Assembly (NCBI GenBank): GCA_020628955.1
Contig: JAHDEH010000011.1
Location: 1-35,655 of the forward strand
DNA: 35,655 bases
DNA from: Alphaproteobacteria bacterium
GTDB taxonomy: Bacteria; Pseudomonadota; Alphaproteobacteria; Rickettsiales; Rickettsiaceae
Direction of reading: 5' to 3'
Part shown: piece after piece, positions 8,459 through 16,028 of the stretch
Layout: each line of letters opens with the position of its first letter
Numbering within the stretch: the stretch's first letter is position 1
Translations under genes and position numbers: made by a program
Notes under the pieces: generated by a model
The model's input: only the letters and a program-made list of their open reading frames with translations
Databases searched by the model: none
Told to the model about the DNA's origin: nothing

Positions 8459-10288
8459 TTATTTTGAATTTTTATAAGCAAGCCAAGGGACAATAATAGC
8501 TTCATAAATAAAGCTTCCAGCAAAATGAATTGGTGGTATTTGTAGCGCTTTAGAGAATAATTTATAGCGCGGCAGCTGCGACCATATATGTACAGTAGCA
8601 TCAATGCCGTTTGCAACAGAGCCGTCTGGCTTTAATACATACATGCGCCTTAATATATCTTCTTTGCATAGGCCATATTGCACTAATATATCTGGATTTG
8701 AATTGATATCTTTAAATTGCATTGGCGCTTCTGAGCTTGCGCTTAATTTGCAATAATGATTTATTTCCATGTCGCATACTGGGCACTCCGAGTTATAAAA
8801 TATCTCGGATTCACCTGGTGTGTCTGCGGCATTCTTAGTGTTTTTTGATATAATTTTATCAAAAGATTGTTCAAGTTCTGGATATAAGAACTCAAATCCA
8901 TGTTCGTGCGCTTTTGCTGGTAATGTTTTTTGGCCATTTAGGAATAAATCTGCCATATCCCTGAATATTAATCTAAGCATAAAAGCAGGTGCCCATAAAA
9001 ATACTGGACGCTTTAGCTGGGCTCCTAGTTTTTTCATAAAATCTCTTTGCGTTGCTGGATTTGGAGCGGTTGCATTAACTGCGCCGTTGATTTTATTATT
9101 AGAGACGGTGAATAGAATAAGATGTATAATATCATCTATATCAATCCAGCTCATATATTGTTTTCCGCTGCCCATAATTGCTCCTGCGCAAAATTTGGTT
9201 GCAAGCAATAGTGGTTGCAAAATACCTCCTCCCGAGCCCAGCACTAGACCAGTGCGAAGCCTTACCACGCGTATGCCTAATTTTTCGGCCCTTAACGCTT
9301 CTTCCTCCCATTTTAAGCAAAGATTTGCCATAAAGTCATTTCCTGGGCTGCTTTTTTCTGTAAGTTCTTCATCTTGTCTATTTCCATAAAAGCCTATTGC
9401 CGAACCACTTACAAATAATTCTGGTTTGTTTTTTAGGCTGTTCATGAATTCAACTAGGCTTTTACTTGTTCCAGCGCGGCTGTTTAAGAATGTTTCTTTG
9501 CGTTTTTTTGTCCACAAGCCACTTGCTAAATTTTCGCCTGCTAAATTAATAATTACGTCAATTTTTTTATTGCTACAAAAATGTTTAAGTTCCGTGATTC
9601 CTTCAACACGTGAGCCAAATTTATAATGAATTTTTTCCAGGCTCCTGCCAAGTGCAATAATATTATCTCCGTTTTCTATAAGTTTTCTGACTAAGGCAGC
9701 TCCTATGAATCCGGTTGCTCCTGTTATGAGATATGTTTTTGGGTTATTATTTTCGCCTTTTTTAAATGGCTTTCTTTGCCACTCTGGCACTTTTAAAATG
9801 TGTAGGTTCATGGCAGCGTAAATAAGTCTTAAGCTCCAAATTAAAGTGCCAGCAGAATATAAGGTTAAAATCCATGACCAAACTCCATAATTAATAGGTT
9901 TCATAACGGAGTTTGAACTAAACCAATTTGATAAAATGGGATAAAAAACAGCTAAAAATATGCCAATATTTATAACAAGAATTGTTTGCAAAATTCGTTC
10001 CAAGGTTGAAAGTTTTCTGGTTTTATCTTCTATAATTATGTCGCATAGCGATACCATTAGCATAATAAAAAATAGCGCAGATAATATTATAGAATAAGAC
10101 CCTCGCCACTCATACCAAGCAAGTCCAAAAAAAATAATGCTATAAATTAATTCACGAGCAGCATGCAGTGCAAGCTCATGACGTGCATTTATTTCAGATG
10201 GAAGCTTTTCTATAAGCTCGTGATGCCAAAGGCTGATAAAGGATCCTATGATCACTTGCAAACTTAGTATAGAGAATAATATTGTCAT
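8459..10288 (-). CDS. Three-domain fusion: membrane domain + TIGR01777 NAD(P)-epimerase + C-terminal DCC (DUF393) thiol domain
   Basis: The 609-residue protein has three parts. Residues 1-165 hold four or five membrane segments (unrecognised domain). Residues 185-482 are a TIGR01777 (YfcH-like) extended SDR with GATGFIG at 190-196, INLAGENLA, KRKETFLNSR, VSGSAIGFYG, RTGLVLGSGGG and MSWIDIDDI. Residues 494-609 are a DCC domain whose CPVC lies at Cys502/Cys505, ending IIVPWLAYK. TIGR01777 proteins are predicted NAD(P)-binding epimerases or reductases without a settled substrate; DCC proteins are predicted thiol-disulfide oxidoreductases. The fusion suggests both act on one membrane-associated substrate, an inference. 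A separate DCC gene lies divergently upstream. Matching 13-bp direct repeats lie outside both ends of the gene. Confidence 0.85.
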   Translation of the reverse strand: MTILFSILSLQVIIGSFISLWHHELIEKLPSEINARHELALHAARELIYSIIFFGLAWYEWRGSYSIILSALFFIMLMVSLCDIIIEDKTRKLSTLERILQTILVINIGIFLAVFYPILSNWFSSNSVMKPINYGVWSWILTLYSAGTLIWSLRLIYAAMNLHILKVPEWQRKPFKKGENNNPKTYLITGATGFIGAALVRKLIENGDNIIALGRSLEKIHYKFGSRVEGITELKHFCSNKKIDVIINLAGENLASGLWTKKRKETFLNSRAGTSKSLVEFMNSLKNKPELFVSGSAIGFYGNRQDEELTEKSSPGNDFMANLCLKWEEEALRAEKLGIRVVRLRTGLVLGSGGGILQPLLLATKFCAGAIMGSGKQYMSWIDIDDIIHLILFTVSNNKINGAVNATAPNPATQRDFMKKLGAQLKRPVFLWAPAFMLRLIFRDMADLFLNGQKTLPAKAHEHGFEFLYPELEQSFDKIISKNTKNAADTPGESEIFYNSECPVCDMEINHYCKLSASSEAPMQFKDINSNPDILVQYGLCKEDILRRMYVLKPDGSVANGIDATVHIWSQLPRYKLFSKALQIPPIHFAGSFIYEAIIVPWLAYKNSK

Positions 10289-10483
10289 AGCTTTGTTGTT
10301 AGTATTTGTTCATATCTTTTTTCTAATATATAATATTAATTTTTTATATGATTCTGAAATATATAGAATATGTTCGTTTGATTTTTTTTATATAATTTCT
10401 ACTTACTGTAACAAAATATGCTTTAAGTAACAAGTTATTTATGATTTAATGCAGAAGTTGATAACTAAATAAGTGATACTGTA

Positions 10484-10906
10484 ATGAAAAATAAAAGTGA
10501 TGTATGGTTTGTTTACGATGGGCATTGCCCTGTGTGTAATATAGCTGCAAATGGTTTGCGCATAAAGAAAGCAGTTGGCAAGCTTAATCTCATCGATGCA
10601 AGAACCAATAAAAATCATCCAGTACTATTAGAGATAAATCAAAAAAACTTAGATCTAGATAAAGGTATGGTCATAAAATTTAATGATATATTATATCATG
10701 GCCCTGATGCGCTATATATTATGGCTTTGCTTGGCACAAATAGAGGTTGGTTTAATCGTATGAATTACCTATTATTTCGTTCTAAATTTTTTGCTAAATT
10801 ATGCTACCCATTGATGAAATTAATCAGAAATTTAGCATTAAAAATAAAAGGATTCGATAAAATTAATAATTTAGAGCGCCCTGCTGACAACGACAAAGTA
10901 AATTAA
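10484..10906 (+). CDS. DCC-family (DUF393) thiol-disulfide oxidoreductase-like protein
   Basis: The 140-residue protein begins VWFVYDGHCPVCNIAANGLR, with the DxxCxxC signature at Asp12, Cys15 and Cys18. It continues with LIDARTN, a GMVIKFNDILYHGPDAL segment and RFWFNRMNY/LCYPLMKLIRNLAL-like C-terminal helices typical of DCC proteins. The family is predicted to be thioredoxin-like. It is a stand-alone relative of the domain fused to the epimerase gene at 8459-10288, from which it is transcribed divergently across 195 bp. Redundancy or complementary roles are possible. No signal peptide is seen. Confidence 0.8.
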   Translation: MKNKSDVWFVYDGHCPVCNIAANGLRIKKAVGKLNLIDARTNKNHPVLLEINQKNLDLDKGMVIKFNDILYHGPDALYIMALLGTNRGWFNRMNYLLFRSKFFAKLCYPLMKLIRNLALKIKGFDKINNLERPADNDKVN

Positions 10907-10968
10907 TACAGAATATAAAAGTTGTAATTTTGTAACTATCAATATTTTTATTCTTTATTTAATTGGTT

Positions 10969-10998
10969 TTGTGTGATTTAAATCTATCATTATATAAT
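10969..10998 (+). promoter_or_regulatory. Candidate sigma-70 promoter for the gene at 11036
   Basis: TTGTGT (10969-10974) and a perfect TATAAT (10993-10998) are separated by 18 bp, with the ATG 37 bp downstream of the -10 box. Confidence 0.45.
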
Positions 10999-11035
10999 AT
11001 ACTAAAAATTATATTATTTTTATGGTATATAAAAT

Positions 11036-11761
11036 ATGTCTAAATGGAAAAAAATCGCTAAAGGTGTGGCTTATGGCGCACTGGCAGTCGCCGTAGTTTC
11101 AGGAGCTGCCGTATTTGCAGCCGCAACACTTGGCGTGGCTACGCCAGTTATGGCAGGGGTGGCTGTGGGCGTTGCAATAGCCGCAGAGGGCGCTGGTATT
11201 ACGTCAATGGCAAAATCATTTCAAAGTTTTAAGGAAGCTTTTTCGGAAGATAAGGGAGAAATATCTCCTCCTAAGTTAGAACAAAAACCGCAAGTTAGGT
11301 TAGAAAGAGAAGAAATGCAAAAATATAGGGCTGACTCTCCAGAACTTGCTGGTGCCAAAAAAGATCAGCAAGAATTTAACAAGAGAGGTGATGATTTTAT
11401 GGATCACATTTTAGGGGAAGAGAGGGGTTATACTGAGCAGCAAAATCAGCATAAGCATAATGTGCAGCAGCCAGTGGCTCACAAATCAACAAATATGATT
11501 TATGGACAATTGCTCCCGGAGCAGAATCAAAAACCCTTAAGGCATCATCATGGAAAGATTCCTGATATTGTTTATGATAAACTATCGGCAGATAAAAAAG
11601 GCAAACAAGCTGCGTCACAAACGCAGTCAAACTCGCTAGTAAATAAAATGAGGAAAGCGTTAGCAAAACCATCAAGGGCAAACGGAAACAGTGCTAAGCC
11701 TAAAAGTAGCGGCTCTTTGTCGTATAATAAACCAAGAGGCGGAGGAGGGCGTCAGTTTTAG
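11036..11761 (+). CDS. Unrecognised protein with Gly/Ala-rich hydrophobic N-terminus and disordered basic tail
   Basis: I do not recognise this 241-residue protein. Residues 9-58 are almost wholly Gly, Ala and Val, long enough for two close membrane segments (a hairpin) or an amphipathic glycine-zipper region. From residue 65 the chain is hydrophilic, rich in Lys, Gln, Asn and His, with a His cluster (LRHHHGK) and a Gly-rich basic end (RGGGGRQF). Such a tail is probably disordered. Its base composition looks richer in GC than its neighbours, and it has a candidate promoter of its own. A GC-rich repeat starts about 40 bp after the stop. It could be a membrane-inserting effector, but nothing proves that. 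Confidence 0.6.
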   Translation: MSKWKKIAKGVAYGALAVAVVSGAAVFAAATLGVATPVMAGVAVGVAIAAEGAGITSMAKSFQSFKEAFSEDKGEISPPKLEQKPQVRLEREEMQKYRADSPELAGAKKDQQEFNKRGDDFMDHILGEERGYTEQQNQHKHNVQQPVAHKSTNMIYGQLLPEQNQKPLRHHHGKIPDIVYDKLSADKKGKQAASQTQSNSLVNKMRKALAKPSRANGNSAKPKSSGSLSYNKPRGGGGRQF

Positions 11762-11799
11762 TATTATAAATTTAACTGGAGTCCTGTGCAAGAATTGCA

Positions 11800-11988
11800 A
11801 TAACCGTCATACGCGGGCGAGCCATAGGCGACGTGGTGATCTCACGAGCCCGAACTCCGATGTCATTCCCGAGAAATCGGGAATCCATAAAACGCTAGCA
11901 GCGAATTCTTTGTAGACGGTAGATTCCCGCCTTCGCGGGAATGACATCGCAGGAGATTACTTCGTTTCACTCGCAATGATGGAATACA
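11800..11988. repeat. GC-rich composite palindromic repeat
   Basis: A sharply GC-rich island in AT-rich DNA. Two perfect hairpins lie inside: ATTCCCGA-GAAA-TCGGGAAT (11865-11884) and ATTCCCGC-CTTC-GCGGGAAT (11923-11942). GATGTCATTCCCG (11859-11871) is repeated inverted at 11936-11948, so the two hairpins are also mirror images of each other. To the left is a GGCGA/GACGTGGTGATCTC stretch, and to the right GAGATTACTTCGTTTCACTCGCAATGATG, a kind of repeat seen in spacers of several Rickettsiales. The rest of the 380-bp gap holds only the short frame at 11989. Confidence 0.75.
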
Positions 11989-12141
11989 TCATCGCAATTT
12001 TAGCCTCTCCTCACACATTTTTTTGGTTATATCGCGCAATTTTTCAACTTCTGGAATCAGGAAATTCAATTCCTCTTCTGTGCTTTTAATATGAAAGTTA
12101 AATAGCAAAGCTATTGATTTTGCGGCACTGTTGGTTTTTCT
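11989..12141 (-). pseudogene. 50-codon open extension in frame after the histidine-kinase stop
   Basis: Past the kinase TAA (12142-12144) the same frame stays open for 50 codons to a TGA at 11989, with a plausible helical sequence (STEEELNFLIPEVEKLRDIT near the end). There is no start codon until a late Met, so it is either the relic of a removed gene end or a former C-terminus of the kinase. The STEEELNFLI part faintly recalls the C-terminus of NifS-type cysteine desulfurases; this is weak. It ends exactly where the GC-rich repeat begins. Confidence 0.3.
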
Positions 12142-12165
12142 TTATTTTAAAGAAAAACCAACAGT
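12127..12165. repeat. Perfect 39-bp palindrome over the kinase stop codon
   Basis: Two perfect 18-bp arms (12127-12144 and 12148-12165) flank a 3-bp centre. The right arm, as printed, encodes the last kinase residues and the left arm begins with the TAA. There is no clear T tract after the hairpin in the direction of the gene, so it may be a Rho-independent-like terminator, an mRNA 3' stabiliser, or the product of an inverted duplication. Confidence 0.7.
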
Positions 12166-14871
12166 AAAGTTTCCATCTGTTGTATCTGTCCATATTTTTC
12201 CGCCATGCTTTTCTATTATTTTTTTGCATAAATGCAAGCCAAGTCCTACGCCTTTTTGCATTTCTTTTGCATATGATCCTTGATAGAACATATCGAAAAG
12301 CTTTTCCTCTTCTCCTTCTAGTAATTTATGGCCTATAGATGTTATCTTGAATATTACATCATCTTCTTTTTTGGATATATCTATATTGATTTTTTTGTGT
12401 TTATCTTGTCCATATTTCACGCCATCATTGATTATGTTAAATAATACAACTTTTAGCTTCATAGGGTCGTGACTGACGAAATTATTTCCCATATGGTTGC
12501 TAAAAGTAATTAAGGCTTTGTTTTTGAAATTATTAATAACTTCAGCGCATGTTACAGTAATATCTGTTTTTTTGAAATCATAAACAGCAACTCCTTTTTC
12601 GCTATCTGCGGTTTCTAGCAGATTCAGTACCAGAGTTTTTAGCCTATAGCTATCGCCTTCTAGGCATTTTATAGACGCTAAAATAGTATCCTGGGATAAA
12701 TTGCTGATATTTGCAGCCATATTCTCTGCCATAACTACTATAGTGTTCAGTGGTATGCGCATCTCGTGATTGAGCGTGTTTAAAAAATCGCTTTTATGTT
12801 GCTTGGTTTGCAGTAGCTTGTCCACTGTGTAGTCTAGATTATGTTCAATTTCCTCAATATGCTCTTGTCGTGGTTTTAGCAATGCAATAACTGCAGCCGA
12901 AAGCAATATGCTGATATATACCACGCCAAAATATCCTTCAGCGTCTGATATTTGGTCTAGGTTTATTCCCTTATATGCAAGGAAGCCATACACTCCGCTG
13001 CTTAACCCAATAACAACCATAAAGAAAGCAGTTTTCCATTTGCGTAAATTAAATAATACCATCAAATTTAAGGTGAATACAATCATCTGCATATGTCCAA
13101 ATTTACTCAGCAAAACAAAGAAGATGCTGCAAAAAGTAAGCATATAAAATATTGTTATATTCCACATAACATACACCACAATCGGGTGGCGAATTCTTTG
13201 TGACCATGCTGGAAACAACATAAAAAATGTAGAAATAATAAGCATAGAAGGATAAATAAAGAACAGCGCATCCTTATGCTGGCTTAAATTATGGTCATGC
13301 GTTAAATATATTGTAATTATAGTAGATATAAAACAAAATATACCAAAAAACATATATACAGTTTCTGAATATGCGGAGTTTTTTTTGCAGAACTCGATAA
13401 GGTTAAATTTCTCCCATTTTTCTTTCAGAGATAGTCTTGTGCTCTGTTTTTGTTCTTCTTTTGTATTAACCCAATTGCCTTCTTGACCGGTGATGTAATG
13501 ATAGGAAAGAGTTGTAATCAAATTCAGGATCATCATTGGAATGATAGGATCTAGCGTAAGCGTAGTTTGTTTCCATATTATCACTCCCAAAAACGCACTC
13601 CCCATACCAACCAAAATAGTTTGCGATGTAGTGCGAAAGCCGAGTATGGTTATTATTAAAATTGGAGTTACCATTGGAATGTAAAATGCATTTGCTAGTA
13701 AAATCATTTTTAATAAATCTCTTTCCATAATGGCTAAGCTTATTGAGAATGCTCCTAGCATTAGGGCAAATAATTTAGCAGAAAATAGTAGTTTTTTTTC
13801 TATTATTTTTAAAGGTTTGCAAACATCATGTGTAAATAGTACAGATGCAACATTTATGAATGAGTCGGCGCTAGACATAGACATCGCCATTATGCCTGCA
13901 ATCATAAAGCCTTTAAACCCAGTGTAAGCAAAATTATTAATTATATATACCAATAACTTCTCAGAGTTTAAACTGCTGTCTAAAGAGTAAATTAAAAATG
14001 AAGTCCATGATGTAAATACAATAACTAAAAATAATATTATGGCTGAAATTTTGAATGCTGTTTTTGCCTGAGATACGTCTCTACCCATAGCTATTCTTTG
14101 AAAATAAGCTGGATAAAAACTTGGAATAGTAAAATATGCAATTAACAAAACCATTTCCCAAAATTCATGTTTTTGATAATCCAAAATTTCGTTTAGATTA
14201 AACTGTGGTATTGTGAAGTTATTGTATAAAGTGTAATTTTCAACGGAAAAGGTAAAATCCCATACAATGAATCCTATAAAAGGAATGACAGTTCCAAATA
14301 TTGTAAGCTGCAAAACATCTGTAAATGTAACTGCTTTAATTCCGCCAAAAGCAGAATAGACGGTTACTACAATACCAGAATAAATTATTGCTTCATAAGC
14401 AGTAATGTTTATTAAATAACTTACTACATTGCCAAATACTTTAAATTGCACTGCTACAGCGCCTACATTTGCAATGATCGCAGTTATAGCAGTGATTATT
14501 TGTACTTTCGTGCCATAGTAATGGCGCATAGAATTTGCAACTGAAATGCTGCCAATAAATTTGGACATTTTGGGTATAAAGATATAGGCAGTTAACATTA
14601 ACGATAAAGGAATGCCTAATGTAGGAATAAAATCATAGAATCCATGGCTGTAGGTTCTTGATAATCCAACAACAAATAAACTGCCAGTCACGCTGGTTGC
14701 AACGATTGTAGAGACTAGTGATACGGTGCTGAAGTTCCTGCCGCCAAGAGCGAAATCTTCCAAAGATTTCACGTCTCGTCCATATTTGAGTCCGACAGCT
14801 AGCGTTAGGAGCATAAAGCCAATAACTATTGTTAAGTCTGTATATATAAGTAAATCTGCATATTGTGCCAT
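12142..14871 (-). CDS. Sodium/solute symporter-histidine kinase hybrid with degenerate ATP site
   Basis: The 909-residue protein combines an SSS-family transporter (about residues 8-440; motif GGIKAVTFTDVLQ), a second membrane block of about six segments (about 501-665), and a kinase. Architecture recalls CbrA, and the second block recalls the sensor of CqsS/LqsS-type kinases (weak inference). The H-box is NHEMRIPLN with His702. G2 (GVGLGL) is intact. The N-box reads NIINDGVKYG, with Asp816 where the Mg-binding Asn is expected, and G1 reads SIGHK in place of DxGxG. So it may be a phosphatase or sensor rather than an active kinase. The start at 14871 is preferred over 14916 because AAGGA (14879-14883) sits 7 bp before it. 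No response regulator is nearby. Confidence 0.82.
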   Translation of the reverse strand: MAQYADLLIYTDLTIVIGFMLLTLAVGLKYGRDVKSLEDFALGGRNFSTVSLVSTIVATSVTGSLFVVGLSRTYSHGFYDFIPTLGIPLSLMLTAYIFIPKMSKFIGSISVANSMRHYYGTKVQIITAITAIIANVGAVAVQFKVFGNVVSYLINITAYEAIIYSGIVVTVYSAFGGIKAVTFTDVLQLTIFGTVIPFIGFIVWDFTFSVENYTLYNNFTIPQFNLNEILDYQKHEFWEMVLLIAYFTIPSFYPAYFQRIAMGRDVSQAKTAFKISAIILFLVIVFTSWTSFLIYSLDSSLNSEKLLVYIINNFAYTGFKGFMIAGIMAMSMSSADSFINVASVLFTHDVCKPLKIIEKKLLFSAKLFALMLGAFSISLAIMERDLLKMILLANAFYIPMVTPILIITILGFRTTSQTILVGMGSAFLGVIIWKQTTLTLDPIIPMMILNLITTLSYHYITGQEGNWVNTKEEQKQSTRLSLKEKWEKFNLIEFCKKNSAYSETVYMFFGIFCFISTIITIYLTHDHNLSQHKDALFFIYPSMLIISTFFMLFPAWSQRIRHPIVVYVMWNITIFYMLTFCSIFFVLLSKFGHMQMIVFTLNLMVLFNLRKWKTAFFMVVIGLSSGVYGFLAYKGINLDQISDAEGYFGVVYISILLSAAVIALLKPRQEHIEEIEHNLDYTVDKLLQTKQHKSDFLNTLNHEMRIPLNTIVVMAENMAANISNLSQDTILASIKCLEGDSYRLKTLVLNLLETADSEKGVAVYDFKKTDITVTCAEVINNFKNKALITFSNHMGNNFVSHDPMKLKVVLFNIINDGVKYGQDKHKKINIDISKKEDDVIFKITSIGHKLLEGEEEKLFDMFYQGSYAKEMQKGVGLGLHLCKKIIEKHGGKIWTDTTDGNFTVGFSLK

Positions 14872-14991
14872 GAAATTATCCTTAAATTTTTTATCGATTA
14901 AATTCAGACTTTGCATTCTACACTAAGCTTAATAAAAAATCACGTTTTTTTTTATTTTTTTACTGCGCGGCTATTAAATTCATGGTGGTAT

Positions 14992-15390
14992 TTAGCATGT
15001 TTTTTCATGTAATGCTTCAATATATGAAGCTAGTAATTCATAATGATATGGCCTCAGCTCTGCTTCATCCAATAAAAGTGGAGCGCCTGTGATTATTTGG
15101 TGCACGCCAAATGGGTCTTGTTGCTCAACCGAAGAAATATACCATGCAGCAGTGCAGCCAAAGCCGTCGGTTTGATGAATGTTTGCGCCGTATTTAATTA
15201 ATAAATTTGCCATTTCCTCTAGGCCAAGCCACGCTGCATAGTGCAGGGCGGTCCAGCCTGGATGAAATACGTCGCCAATATCTATATTTACATCAGCGCC
15301 AAGTTCAAGAGCCTCTTTCATTGTTTCAAGGCTTTTGCACCTTACTCCTTCGATAAAAATTTCATCAAATTCATTTTTTCTTTTTTTCAT
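14992..15390 (-). CDS. Ankyrin-repeat protein (second of a pair)
   Basis: The 132-residue protein holds about three ankyrin units: SLETMKEALELGADVNIDI, GWTALHYAAWLGLEEMANLLIKYGANIHQTD, and GFGCTAAWYISS. TALHYAA and the xLLIKYGAN turn are diagnostic. Ankyrin proteins bind other proteins and are common in Rickettsiales, where some are secreted into the host; no secretion signal can be seen here. Its ATG comes only 6 bp after the stop of the gene at 15397 and no Shine-Dalgarno lies in that gap, so translation is likely to be coupled. Confidence 0.75.
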   Translation of the reverse strand: MKKRKNEFDEIFIEGVRCKSLETMKEALELGADVNIDIGDVFHPGWTALHYAAWLGLEEMANLLIKYGANIHQTDGFGCTAAWYISSVEQQDPFGVHQIITGAPLLLDEAELRPYHYELLASYIEALHEKTC

Positions 15391-15396
15391 GGTTAA

Positions 15397-15870
15397 TCAA
15401 TCTATGTCGTGGCCCCAAAAATCTTCATTATTTCCAAAATTATCTTCTAATTCATCGCCTAGTTCGCTGTATCTGTCAAGTAATTCTTCTATATTAATGT
15501 TATTAGTCGAATTTTTTGCAATTTTATATATAAGAGAATCTTCGTTGTTAAATAAAGCTAAAGTTAGTTTTTGGTATACAAAATCATTCTCAATATGAAT
15601 CATCATAGAGGATAAAGCGGTTTTTCCATCGCTGTCAAGTGTATATAAGTCTGCTCCGAAATTTATCAAGGCGCTTACAAACCCCGGCACCCCCTGCTCA
15701 ATAGCTAAATGCATAATAGTGCTATATGAATAATCGTCGCTATGTATGATAGATTCAGGCGATGCGCCCATGTGCAGGGCTTCAATAAATTGATCTAAAT
15801 TTTTTAAATTAAAAGCATTAATTAGCGACATATTTGCTTCGTTAATTGTATAGTCTTCTGTTTGTGGCAT
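15397..15870 (-). CDS. Ankyrin-repeat protein (first of a pair)
   Basis: The 157-residue protein has two or three ankyrin units: NLDQFIEALHMGASPESII, YSTIMHLAIEQGVPGFVSALINFGADLYTLD, and DGKTALSSMM. The second half (about residues 115-157) is acidic (DRYSELGDELEDNFGNNEDF) and not ankyrin-like. It is transcribed away from the permease at 16029 and sits head-to-tail with the ankyrin gene at 14992. The two frames may be halves of one older ankyrin protein that split; each has its own start and stop. Confidence 0.72.
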   Translation of the reverse strand: MPQTEDYTINEANMSLINAFNLKNLDQFIEALHMGASPESIIHSDDYSYSTIMHLAIEQGVPGFVSALINFGADLYTLDSDGKTALSSMMIHIENDFVYQKLTLALFNNEDSLIYKIAKNSTNNINIEELLDRYSELGDELEDNFGNNEDFWGHDID

Positions 15871-15927
15871 GATTTTGAATAGTTTAGTTGAAAAATTAAT
15901 TACCTTTTGGTTAAAATAAATTAACTC

Positions 15928-15957
15928 TTGTTTTTGTCAAGTTATTTTTATTATAAG
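15928..15957 (+). promoter_or_regulatory. Candidate promoter for the amino-acid permease
   Basis: TTGTTT (15928-15933) and TATAAG (15952-15957) are spaced by 18 bp, 71 bp before the ATG at 16029. Confidence 0.3.
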
Positions 15958-16028
15958 TCTTGTTATTTTACTTGTTTGGATATATAGTTCAGGGCTATCT
16001 TGCATTATTTAATCAAAAAAATTTATTT

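Noticed and set aside
8820-9389. A 189-codon plus-strand frame inside the fusion gene
   Set aside because: Antisense shadow of the TIGR01777 domain; no ribosome site and no recognisable protein.
14872-14916. ATG 14916 as the kinase start
   Set aside because: The ATG at 14871 has AAGGA at the right distance and gives the usual SSS-family N-terminus.
15960-16028. Upstream TTG start for the permease
   Set aside because: It would add 23 residues unlike the family; ATG 16029 gives the usual N-terminus.
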